From the NCBI RefSeq assembly GCF_014109725.1, contig NZ_CP058554.1, forward strand, positions 2,294,001 to 2,358,000: a DNA stretch of 64,000 nt. The letters run 5' to 3'. The DNA comes from Comamonas piscis (GTDB taxonomy: Bacteria > Pseudomonadota > Gammaproteobacteria > Burkholderiales > Burkholderiaceae_C). The translations under genes were made by a program, and so were the position numbers. Under the pieces are notes generated by a model. It was not told where the DNA came from. It searched no databases and saw only the letters and a list, made by a program, of their open reading frames with translations. Below, piece by piece: positions 44,517 to 53,288 of the stretch (within the stretch, counting starts at the first letter, position 1; each line of letters opens with the position of its first letter).

Positions 44517-44681
44517 ATGTTTCCACTTCTTTTGTACCAACGAAACATGGAATTCTGGCGCGATCTGCGCAACATCTGGTTGATGCCGATGAACGAAATT
44601 TCGGCTCTGCTCCCAGAGGCGAAGAGTCCAGAAAAGCAGCCGACGAAAGACGAGCAGGCTAAAGGCAAAAAACGCAAGTAG
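44517..44681 (+). CDS. Small protein, leader family E (paralog of D)
   Basis: 54 residues: MFPLLLYQRNMEFWRDLRNI then WLMPMNEISALLPEAKSPEK and the tail KGKKRK. Hairpin leader at 44502-44514, preceded by a second perfect hairpin (GGCAACTCA/TGAGTTGCC, 44476-44496). Gene, terminator and trailing repeat form a tandem duplicate of unit D with a 470-bp period. Confidence 0.7.
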   Translation: MFPLLLYQRNMEFWRDLRNIWLMPMNEISALLPEAKSPEKQPTKDEQAKGKKRK

Positions 44682-44769
44682 ATCTGTGTGTCGTATTCAG
44701 AAAACGCAATTGCAGCAGTTTTAATGTCCTAGCAATCGGCGACCGCCCTGGCGATAACGGAGCAAGCTA

Positions 44770-44796
44770 AAGCATCGCGAGTCGGTGCTTTTGTTT
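44770..44796 (+). terminator. Terminator behind small gene E
   Basis: AGCATCG-CGAGT-CGGTGCT stem followed by TTTTG, the same as behind gene D. Confidence 0.75.
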
Positions 44797-44932
44797 GCTC
44801 ACCATGCTCCCTACGTCGCCCCTAAGTGGCGCTTGGTAGGCCCTGAGCCTTGCGGCAGAGGGATTAGGTTTCCAAAACGACGATCAGTGTTCGTCTTGCT
44901 CGACGGGAATCGGCTGCTTCTGAAGCTGAGAG

Positions 44933-44958
44933 TGTTAGTGCCGATGCAAATCTGATCA
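44933..44958 (+). repeat. IS21-type terminus outside IS3 copy 2
   Basis: TGTTAGTGCCGATGCAAATC plus TGATCA, the same 26 nt as the other end of the IS21 element (inverted at 18719-18744). Then GCTGGGGG leads into the IS3 repeat TGCGGATAAAAACTTGGACT. With 39853-39877 it forms a split pair of IS21-like ends around IS3 sequences. Confidence 0.8.
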
Positions 44959-44966
44959 GCTGGGGG

Positions 44967-46565
44967 TGCGGATAAAAACTTGGACTGGTGTTATGCCGTA
45001 AGTCCGAGGCTCACCCGGTATTCGATGGGACTGAGTGAGCCAAGGGATATCTTGATCCGCTTTTCGTTGTACCAGCGAATGTAGTCGTCGACTACCTGAA
45101 TGAACTGCGCAATGGTGACGCTCTTCCAGTCCCGAGGATAGAACAGTTCGTTCTTGAGGCGACCGAAGAAGCCTTCGCAAGCCGCATTGTCCGGAGAACA
45201 GGCCTTGCGGGACATCGAGCGGATGAGGTTGGCATCGCTCATTCTCGATAGCCAGCCTGGCCGGCGGTAGTGGCCGCCGCGGTCGGAGTGGAGCACGGGC
45301 CGGTCAGCGGTGTCCTTCACCGTCTCGATGGCTGCATCCAGCATGGTATTGACCAGTTCCGCGTCAGGGCTCGTGCCAATGGCCCAGCTCACCACCATCC
45401 CGTCAAAGCAATCAATGATCGGCGAGAGATAGACCTTGCCGGCGGGGGATCTGGAACTCTGTGATGTCCGTGAGCCACTTCTCGTTCGGTGCCGCAGCCT
45501 GGAAGTCTCGGTTGATGATGTTGTCGGGCGCGGGGCTGATCTCGCCAAGGTAGGACGCATACCGGCGCCGCTTGGGCTTGGCCACGACCAGGCTCTCTTG
45601 CTTCATCAAGCGCTGCACCACCTTCTCGGAGATGGTGACATCTTGCCTGGTGAGCGAGGCCTGCAGCCTGCGGTAGCCGTAGCAGCGATGGTTCGACTCG
45701 AAGATCTCGGTGATGGACTGCCTTACTTCAAGGTACTTATCGCCCACCACTGCACGGGCTCGATGGTAGAAGTACGAGCTCCGCGCAAGACCCAACTGAG
45801 CAAGAAGCTCTGGCAAGCCATAGTGCTCCTTGAGGGCGTCAATCAGCAGTGTCTTCTCCCGGTTGGACAGGAGCTGCAGATCGACACCCAGGCCTTTTTT
45901 TAACAGTTCATTGGCCTTGTTCAAGAGGTCTTGCTCGAGCCGCAAATGCCTGACCTCGAGCCGCAAAGCCTCAAGCTGATGCTCGAGCTCGTCGCGCTCT
46001 CGTACCTGAGGAGATTGATTGGTGTGTTTCATTGATGCGGGGGCCTCCCGTCCCAGAAGCTGGTTCTTCCAGTTGTACAACGTGGGCCTGCTCACGCCAA
46101 GCTTCTGGGCAACCACCTGTGCACTTCCCTCACGAGTGCACAGCTCGAGGACTGCCTGCTTCTTCAGTTGCAGCGGCCATGGTGCACAGGCGGCCCTGCC
46201 GACAGCACGCTGCCGGGACTCGGGGTCCAGCTCATCAATCCAGGCACGCAGCAAATCGCGGCACGGATAGCCCAACGCCTTGACCGTGGAGGCAATGCAG
46301 CGCCCGTGCGCGGCGTAGTGTTCGACAGCCTGCTCCTTCTGAATTTGAGAGTACTTCGGCTTCGAGCGCACGTAACCGGACGACAGGTCCAGGCGCCGCT
46401 CGTACTCCTCATGCCAGCTCTTCAAAGCGTTCTTCGTCGGGTAGCCCAGCTGCCGGATGGTAGGCCTAACGCGTTTGCCCATCTTGATGTAGAGCTCAAC
46501 GGCTCGAATGCGGTCGTCGTATGAATACATGAACTACCTCCTGGCAGTCCAAGTTTTCGTCCGCA
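44967..46565 (-). mobile_element. IS3-family element, copy 2 (full length)
   Basis: 1599 bp between TGCGGATAAAAACTTGGACT at 44967 and the inverted TGCGGACGAAAACTTGGACT ending at 46565. No target duplication visible. Contains the complete but frameshifted transposase gene. Confidence 0.88.
44991..46530 (-). pseudogene. IS3-family transposase (copy 2), one-base frameshift
   Basis: Single orfAB-like gene: start MYSYDDRIRAVELYIKMGKR at 46530, two HTH modules, leucine-rich helix, integrase core. In the middle of the catalytic domain (after TEFQIP) a G run of five at 45444-45448 shifts the frame, exactly as in copy 1. The remaining catalytic part (HSDRGGHYR, NELFYPRDWKS, YIRWYNEKRIK, SPIEYR) runs to 44991. 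The shift is not at the usual orfA/orfB slippage position. Confidence 0.88.
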
Positions 46566-46708
46566 TCCTACAAATTATAGAGCCTCTTGCGGTGTAGGAT
46601 AAAGCCTGCAATCAGAATCCGCTGAAGAAGTCTGTTGAAAAGGGATTACGGTGTTAGGCGCCCAAAAGCAGTGGATGCACCTGCTACTCATTTTGCCATT
46701 TGAAATAA

Positions 46709-47173
46709 ATGTCAGATAAAAAAACAAAAACACTTTTGCAAGGCAAGCTCTCTCCCGGATTGGTGAAAATCCTCGCAAAAAACAATCTACACACAGTGGA
46801 GGCAGTCAAGCGAGCTTATCCCGAAAGACTGCTGAGAATGCCAGGCATTGGCATTGTGCGCTTCCGGATGATTGAAGCAGAGTTGATTCACAGCGGCCCC
46901 TACAGACCCCTTTTTGCTGCTTCCCCTTTTCCTGAAGTACCTGGTTCAACTCTGAAAAATTCCCCATTGCCGCTGGCTACAGTACGCCGCTTGGCAAGAA
47001 ATGGCGTCTTTACTGAACAGCAGCTACGCGAAGCCTATCCTGAGAAGCTGATGAAGATTAGTTTTATTGGATTAGTTTCACTTCGCGAAATCGAGCGCAT
47101 CTTTTTTCCAGGGCAGCGATACGATCCTCCTAAACGTAAGCAGCCACCCCCAAACTTTCCCCGATGGAGTTAA
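46709..47173 (+). CDS. Tandem helix-hairpin-helix protein, RNAP alpha-CTD-like (1)
   Basis: 154 residues with two copies of an alpha-CTD-like HhH module: residues 12-62 (LSPGLVKILAKNNLHTVEAV, RAYPERLLRMPGIGIVRFRM) and 89-137 (LPLATVRRLARNGVFTEQQL, REAYPEKLMKISFIGLVSLR). Spacing and the L-x-x-x-G-x-x-T-x-x-x-L, then L-x-x-x-x-G-x-G-x-x-x-x-x-E-I pattern recall the C-terminal domain of RpoA, which binds UP elements and activators. No NTD is present, so it is a free-standing DNA- or protein-binding module. Paralog of the next gene. Confidence 0.7.
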   Translation: MSDKKTKTLLQGKLSPGLVKILAKNNLHTVEAVKRAYPERLLRMPGIGIVRFRMIEAELIHSGPYRPLFAASPFPEVPGSTLKNSPLPLATVRRLARNGVFTEQQLREAYPEKLMKISFIGLVSLREIERIFFPGQRYDPPKRKQPPPNFPRWS

Positions 47174-47230
47174 CGAAGTTGCCAAGGAGGTTCCGAAGTC
47201 CTGCTGGAAAAGATCTATGATGAATTTACC

Positions 47231-47647
47231 ATGCATAACGAACCGCAACTCGAGACGCCTCTAGGCGATCTACTGCCACTCCGAGCGAAGTCCGTTCTCT
47301 TAAAGAATGGACTTCATACAATGGAGGAAGTCCGCCGGGCATACCCGGATCAACTTTTGAAGATGAGAGGCATGGGGATGCTTCGATTCAGGGACATCGA
47401 GGGAGCGCTCTTCCCAGGTGAGTCATTCACTCCTGCCATGCCGAGACCTCCAGTGCGTCAGATTAAAGGCTCATCTCTCAATGGCGTGCTATCCCCAGCC
47501 ACGGTTCAAGCGTTGGCGCGCGGCGGGATCACGACTGTTGAGCAGTTGCGGGCAATGAACCCCAAGCAACTGATGAAGATTGATGGCTTCGGCGCTGGGA
47601 AGCTCAGGGAGATCGAGAGCGTGTTCTTTGCGGGGGGGCAGGCGTGA
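47231..47647 (+). CDS. Tandem helix-hairpin-helix protein, RNAP alpha-CTD-like (2)
   Basis: 138 residues, again two modules: residues 9-58 (LLPLRAKSVLLKNGLHTMEE, YPDQLLKMRGMGMLRFRDIE) and 84-132 (LSPATVQALARGGITTVEQL, NPKQLMKIDGFGAGKLREIE). The second module is the most RpoA-like. 57 nt behind the first paralog, same strand, surely one unit. The AAGGAGG at 47183-47189 is 41 nt from the ATG, so the true start might be an upstream codon or the unit is weakly translated. Confidence 0.7.
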   Translation: MHNEPQLETPLGDLLPLRAKSVLLKNGLHTMEEVRRAYPDQLLKMRGMGMLRFRDIEGALFPGESFTPAMPRPPVRQIKGSSLNGVLSPATVQALARGGITTVEQLRAMNPKQLMKIDGFGAGKLREIESVFFAGGQA

Positions 47648-47880
47648 CCCAGTGCTGAAGTAGCAATCGTGGTCCACCTCCCAGCTGCATTGCAAACGCA
47701 GTGAAAGCTTCAGAATTGCTAAATGTTGTTCATTGTCAATTCGTAACGTTTAGCACAAATCATGGAAATTATTGTTACTTGGATGAATGATTGATTGTCA
47801 TTTAATGTCATTGCATACCCCGAAGTCATAGGTAATTGCTACATTTTCATATTGGCCATTTTGGCCAGATGAAAGAATGT

Positions 47881-48684
47881 ATGAAAAAACAATGCTACCT
47901 CTTGGCAGCTCTGATAGCAGCAAGTTTCCATACCCATGCTGCAGAGATCACAGTCGCTCCAAACTCTATGTATTTTTCGGGCTGGAATTTCAGCAGCTTG
48001 AATCCCAACTCTAGAGCAGAGCGTATCAACATGACGCCAGGGCAGACCATTTCGGGAGCATTCAACGGATTTCCGCTTAGCTGGACTGTGAACGCTAGCC
48101 CAACGCCTGATACCTACGGTGTCTGGACGGATGGATTTAATGCATTTGGCACAAATCTCCCTACTAATATTTCCAGACCTGCTCCCTCGCCTGGACAGGG
48201 ATTTATCAATCGAGGCGAAGCGCAGTTCGCATCCACTATTCCTTTCCCTACGGGTACTACAATCTTTTTTCAAGATGTTGATAATAATGAGATTGCGAAC
48301 CTTAGATTTTACAGTTGCAGTGGAGTGCAAGTAGATGCTGGAAGCTTTGATTTCTTAAAAATATCAAGTTTTAACACGCCAGCCTATTCAATTCAGGGAG
48401 ATTTTCCAAATCAGTCCTGGCAAGTTGCAGCAAATAACTCCAATGATCCGAATACAGTAAACGGTATTACTGTTCGCTCTAACGAAGTCTGCAGTATTAC
48501 TATTCAAGCAATCAGACCTTTAAATGGTGGAAGTATTAACTACTTCCTTGGTGCACCTCCCAATGTAGTTCCAACTGCTGTACCTACGATCTCGGGAACT
48601 ACGCAAGTGGGCTGGCGGCAAGCGCCGAAGCAGCCAAGCCGGACACCAAATTGCTCGCCGGGGGCACGACCCTGCTCGACCTGA
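47881..48684 (+). pseudogene. Secreted protein gene, 3' end lost in a deletion fusion
   Basis: From the ATG at 47881: signal peptide MKKQCYLLAALIAASFHTHA, then a beta-rich extracellular domain (NSMYFSGWNFSSLNPNSRAE, FFQDVDNNEIANLRFYSCSG). The sequence up to AVPTISGTT recalls proteins that end in an IPTL/PEP-type sorting signal and membrane helix. At about 48600 the DNA switches abruptly to the molybdenum hydroxylase operon, and the frame then runs 27 foreign codons to 48684. The anchor is missing. Confidence 0.7.
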
Positions 48685-49580
48685 TGAAGCTCAACGTCGA
48701 GCGTCCGTCGCGCGTGGTCGACATCACCCGCCTCACGGGCTTGGACCGTATCGAGGTGACGGGCAGCGTCATCCGCATCGGCGCTCTCGCGAAGATGAGC
48801 AAGGTGGCGGACCACGGCGCTGTCAAGGATGCGGCGCCGGCGCTGTCGGAAAGCCTCTGGCGCGCCGCCTCTGCGCAGCTGCGCAACATGGCGTCGATTG
48901 GCGGCAACCTGATGCAGCGCACCCGCTGCATGTATTTCCGCGATCCGGGCGCCTACCCGAACTGCAACAAACGCAACCCCGGCTCCGGTTGCGCAGCGCT
49001 GGACGGCATCAACCGCAATCACGCCATCCTGGGCACCAGCGACGCCTGCATCGCCATCTATCCGGGGGACTTCGCGGTTGCGCTGGTTGCCTTCGATGCC
49101 AGGGTAATAGTCAAGGGCGCGATCCGAGGCGAGAACGAGCGCACCATTCCTGTCGACGACTTTTTTCTGCTTCCAGGCCAGACCCCGCATCTCGAAACCC
49201 GCCTGGCTCCCGGCGAGATGATCGTGGGCATCGAAGTGCCGCGTTCGGCGACGCTCAAGCGCTCGCACTACCTGAAGGTGAGGGACCGCGCGTCCTACGA
49301 GTTCGCTGCCGCCAGTGCGGCCGTGGGTTTGGAGATGGAGCCAGATGGCAAGACCATTCGCGAGGTGCGCATCGCCGTCGGCGGCGTAGCCACCAAGCCC
49401 TGGCGGCTGCGCGCCGTCGAGGCGTCGCTCCAAGGCAAGACTCTTGACGAGGCCACGTTGCGCGCCGCCGCTGCGGCCACTGCCGTTGGTGCGAAGGCCA
49501 GCGGACACAACGCGTTCAAGATCGATCTCGCACCGAAAGTCGTTGCGCGGGCTTTGATGACTTTGGGAGGTGTGGCATGA
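48600..49580 (+). pseudogene. Molybdenum hydroxylase FAD subunit, 5' end lost
   Basis: PaoB/YagS-like FAD-binding subunit. The frame is continuous from the junction (YASGLAASAEAAKPDTKLLAGGTTLL) to 49580, with FAD-binding AGGTTLLD, QLRNMASIGGNLMQRTRC, a [4Fe-4S]-type cysteine pattern (RCMYF and CNKRNPGSGCAALDG) and RDRASYEFAAAS. Compared with relatives only the first five or six codons and the upstream 2Fe-2S subunit gene are gone. A TTG at 48651 could still start a shortened protein. Its end overlaps the next gene by 4 nt. Confidence 0.85.
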
Positions 49581-51985
49581 CACAACACAACGAACTGGAA
49601 CTGAACCGGCGCGCCATCATGAAACTCGGTGTAGGCACTGCAGCGGTGGCCACCGCAGGGGTCGGTTTGTCGGCACAAACGGATCTGGCCAACGCGCTTG
49701 CGCCGGCCAGAGGACCCGCCCTTGGCGCTGCGCTGTCGCGCGCTGAAGGTCCGCTGAAAGTCACGGGGCTGGCACGCTATGCCATTGAGCAGAAGCTTCC
49801 GAACATGGCCTATGGCGTCACCGTGCAATCGACGCGGCCCGCAGGGCGCATCGTCCACATCGACACCTCTGCCGCCAAGGCGCTGCCGGGCGTGGTGGAT
49901 GTCTACACGCCACAGAACCCGTTGAAGCTGAACAAGCCGACCCTCTACAGCAAGGGCGGTGGCGCCACGGAAGAGTTCACGCCGCTGCAGGACGACGTGG
50001 TGCGGTTCAACGGCATGCACATCGCGTTGGTGGTGGCGGACACGTTGGAGCAGGCCACGCAAGCGGCAAGTCTTCTCAAGGTCACGTACGAAGACGCCGA
50101 ACCGATCCTCGACCTGGACGATCCGAAAGCGAAGCCCCAGACCATCGCCGACATGGGCGCAGCATGGGGTGATGCACCGGCTGCGCTCGGCAGTGCCGAA
50201 GTCAAGCTCAACGTCACCTACACCACGGCCCGCGAATACAACGTGCCGCTGGAGCCGCACGCCTGCATCGCGTCCTGGGACCACGGGAAGATCACCGTCT
50301 GGGAGCCGAGTCAGTGGGTGGGCGGCGCGCGCAGCGTGGTGGCCGAGTGGCTGGGCATCGACATCGAGAACGTGCGCGTGATCTCGCCCTACGTGGGCGG
50401 TGGCTTCGGCTCCAAGATCGGCGCGCATCCACACGTCGGCCTGGCCTGTGCGGCGTCGCGCCAGCTCGGTAGGCCTGTCAAGGTGTCACTCACACGCCCG
50501 CAGACCTTCACTGGCCTCGGTGGCCGCCCGGTGACCAAACAGAACCTGTCGATCGGCGCCAGGAAAGATGGAAGGATCGTGTCCATCGTGCATGAGAGCT
50601 GGAACGAAACGGCCATCGACGAAGTGCATGTCGAGGCCTGCAACAACGTGACCAAGATCATGTACGCGACGCCCAATCTTTCATCTCGGCTGAATGTCGT
50701 TCCGGTGCACGCGGTGATGCCCGGCTGGAAGCGCGGCCCCGGCGAGAACCCCAGCGCCTACGCCCTCGAAAGCGCGATGGACGAGCTGGCCTACGCGCTG
50801 CAGATGGACCCGATCGCGCTGCGCCTGGCCAACTGGGCCGACAAGGACCCGAGCAACCAGTTCCCCTGGACGACGCGGCAACTGCGCGAAGCCTATGCCG
50901 CAGGCGCCAAGGCCATCGGCTGGCACAACCGCAACCCCAAGCCCCGTTCGATGCGCGAAGGCCGCGAGCTGATCGGCTACGGCATGGCTGCCGGCGCGTA
51001 CCCCATGATCCGCACGGCGAGTGAGGCGAAGATCGTCTTCCATGCCGATGGGCGGATCGAAGTGCTCAGCGCCGGCACCGACATCGGCACAGGCACGTAC
51101 ACGATCCTCGCGCAGACAGCGGCCGAAGTGCTGGGCGTGCCGGTCGCGCATGTCACGGTCCGTCTGGGCGACACCGTGCTTCCGCGATCAGCACTGGCCG
51201 GTGGCTCGCAGCAGGCGAACAATCTCGCGAGTGCTGTCGCCAAGGCGGCGAACAACGCCAAAGACGCGTTGCGGTCTTTGGCGGCGACCGATTCCAGGTC
51301 ACCGTTGGCATCATCAAAGCTGGTAGACCTCATTTTCGAGCGGGGCACCATTCGCCCCAACCGCCGTCCTAGCGGTGGGCTCAGCATCGCGAATCTGCTG
51401 AAAACCGTAGGCAAGGAAAAACTGGAAGTTGAAGGAAGCACCTTCGCCGCCGATGCAACCGAGGCCACGAAGAATGCGGCGGACCGCAGCTTCGCCCAGT
51501 TGAAGGGCCCGGTGGAGGGTGGTCTGTCGGCCCACAGCTGGTGCGCACAGTTCGTGGAGGTGCGCATCGACGAAGACTTCGGCACGGTCCGCGTCAAGCG
51601 GATGGTCGCGGCCTTCGACAGCGGAAGAATCTTCAACCCAAAGCTCGCCGAAAGCCAATGGATCGGCGGGATGGTGATGGGTTTGGGTCAGTCGCTGTTG
51701 GAAGAAGGCCAGATCGACCACCGGGACGGCCGCACCGTGAATGCGAACTTCGCGGACTATGCCGTACCCGTGAACGCCGACGTGCCGGAAATTCAGGTGA
51801 TTTCTGTGGGCATACCCGACCTGCAGGCCAGCGCCCTCGGCGGCAAGGGTGTCGGCGAGATCGGTGTCGTGGGAGTCGCTCCGGCGATTGGCAACGCCGT
51901 TTTCCACGCGACCGGTAAACGGATTCGAAGCCTTCCCATTACGTTGGAGAAAATCAGCGTGACGCGCGACCGGAGGCAGTCGTGA
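49577..51985 (+). CDS. Molybdopterin-binding subunit of an aldehyde/xanthine-type hydroxylase
   Basis: 802 residues, PaoC/YagR-like. A Tat-type N-terminus (NRRAIMKLGVG) suggests periplasmic export. Mo-cofactor motifs GGGFGSKIG near 275, the HAVMPGWKRGPGENP loop, and the C-terminal catalytic glutamate in GGKGVGEIGVVG. It would oxidise aromatic aldehydes or N-heterocycles with the FAD and 2Fe-2S subunits, but the gene for the latter is absent here, so electron transfer is broken unless supplied from elsewhere. Confidence 0.9.
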   Translation: MTQHNELELNRRAIMKLGVGTAAVATAGVGLSAQTDLANALAPARGPALGAALSRAEGPLKVTGLARYAIEQKLPNMAYGVTVQSTRPAGRIVHIDTSAAKALPGVVDVYTPQNPLKLNKPTLYSKGGGATEEFTPLQDDVVRFNGMHIALVVADTLEQATQAASLLKVTYEDAEPILDLDDPKAKPQTIADMGAAWGDAPAALGSAEVKLNVTYTTAREYNVPLEPHACIASWDHGKITVWEPSQWVGGARSVVAEWLGIDIENVRVISPYVGGGFGSKIGAHPHVGLACAASRQLGRPVKVSLTRPQTFTGLGGRPVTKQNLSIGARKDGRIVSIVHESWNETAIDEVHVEACNNVTKIMYATPNLSSRLNVVPVHAVMPGWKRGPGENPSAYALESAMDELAYALQMDPIALRLANWADKDPSNQFPWTTRQLREAYAAGAKAIGWHNRNPKPRSMREGRELIGYGMAAGAYPMIRTASEAKIVFHADGRIEVLSAGTDIGTGTYTILAQTAAEVLGVPVAHVTVRLGDTVLPRSALAGGSQQANNLASAVAKAANNAKDALRSLAATDSRSPLASSKLVDLIFERGTIRPNRRPSGGLSIANLLKTVGKEKLEVEGSTFAADATEATKNAADRSFAQLKGPVEGGLSAHSWCAQFVEVRIDEDFGTVRVKRMVAAFDSGRIFNPKLAESQWIGGMVMGLGQSLLEEGQIDHRDGRTVNANFADYAVPVNADVPEIQVISVGIPDLQASALGGKGVGEIGVVGVAPAIGNAVFHATGKRIRSLPITLEKISVTRDRRQS

Positions 51986-52055
51986 GTACACATCGTCCGT
52001 ACGAGGCAATTGCTGCGCTGGCGGCGATGTTAGCTGTGACAAACTGACCGGCACC

Positions 52056-53105
52056 ATGGAAGATCTCGACACATTGGTCTTAAGAACGGCTTGTGACTGG
52101 TATGGCAGCGGTTTGGCCGTAGTGCTGGTTACAGTCGCGCGAACATGGGGATCATCACCCCGTCCCCCAGGCTCGCTGATGGCCATCAACGGCCGAGGCG
52201 AGACTGTTGGTTCAGTTTCAGGAGGGTGCATCGAAGACGACCTGATTCACCAGATTCGCGAAGGCGGTGTTCAGGCTGCGTGCGCACCCGATAGGCCAAC
52301 GGTTCTGCGCTACGGCATTTCTGCCGACCAGGCGCACCGATTTGGGCTTCCGTGTGGCGGCACAGTGGAGCTGGTCCTTGAAAGTGTGGCAGCGCACAGC
52401 CGGCTGGGTGAGTTGCTGGCGGCGTGCGAAGAGCGGCGCAGCACCGAGCGTCGTTTGAACCTGCGTACAGGTCAAGCCATCCTGCGTCAAGGGCTACGTG
52501 ATGGCGTGCCCAGCTTGGACGGCACGCATCTCATCACTTGGCTTGGACCGAAAGCCCGCCTTGTCTTGATTGGGGCCGGAGACTTGGCCCGTTACCTTTG
52601 CCAGATGGCTATGAGCTTGGGATTCGACGTGGTTGTGTGTGATCCGCGCGAGGACCACCGGGCGAGCTGGAGCATGTCTGGGGTGCAAGTCACCCACGAG
52701 ATGCCAGATGACCTTATCGTGCGGCTGAAGCCCGACGCTCGTACGGCCGTGGTGGCGCTCACCCACGACCCCAAGTTGGACGATTTGGCGCTCATTGATG
52801 CCTTGCAGTCCGACGCCTTCTATGTCGGCGCCATCGGCTCGCGCCGTAATACTGCGCAGCGTCGAGAGCGGCTGAAAGAACACTTCGATCTGTCAGATGC
52901 CAGCCTCGCCCGGCTGCGCGGACCGGCAGGGCTTTACATCGGCAGCAAGACACCCGCAGAGATTGCTCTATCGATCATGGCCGAGGTCGTGGCAGCCAAG
53001 AACGGAATCGTGGCCCATGACCTCATGTCGGTGGAACGGGGCAAGTCGCAGACACAGTCCCCGGTTCGTCACAGCGCCGGTCCGTTCGCTTTGGCTGCGG
53101 CGTAA
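52056..53105 (+). CDS. XdhC/CoxI-family Mo-enzyme maturation factor
   Basis: 349 residues: N-terminal XdhC/CoxI domain with TWGSSPRPPGSLMAI, VGSVSGGCIEDDLI and RFGLPCGGTVEL (the cysteines of the GCIE and PCGG motifs are kept), and a C-terminal Rossmann domain (LVLIGAGDLARYLCQMA, YVGAIGSRRNTAQRRERL). Binds and sulfurates/inserts the cofactor into the hydroxylase. 70 nt after the large subunit, same operon. Confidence 0.9.
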   Translation: MEDLDTLVLRTACDWYGSGLAVVLVTVARTWGSSPRPPGSLMAINGRGETVGSVSGGCIEDDLIHQIREGGVQAACAPDRPTVLRYGISADQAHRFGLPCGGTVELVLESVAAHSRLGELLAACEERRSTERRLNLRTGQAILRQGLRDGVPSLDGTHLITWLGPKARLVLIGAGDLARYLCQMAMSLGFDVVVCDPREDHRASWSMSGVQVTHEMPDDLIVRLKPDARTAVVALTHDPKLDDLALIDALQSDAFYVGAIGSRRNTAQRRERLKEHFDLSDASLARLRGPAGLYIGSKTPAEIALSIMAEVVAAKNGIVAHDLMSVERGKSQTQSPVRHSAGPFALAAA

Positions 53106-53288
53106 GACATATCGAGTCACCCTGTACCCACCGCAAAAGCAAGCCACAAGGGCGCACGAAATGACCCCACAGTTCCTCGCACTGATTCCATCCTTATCCA
53201 TTGCGACGCGTTGTGCCGATGGCGAGAGCAGTGCAGCACACGGCCACGACAGCATCAAGGTCGGCATCTAAATTTCGTCGTCACACGA

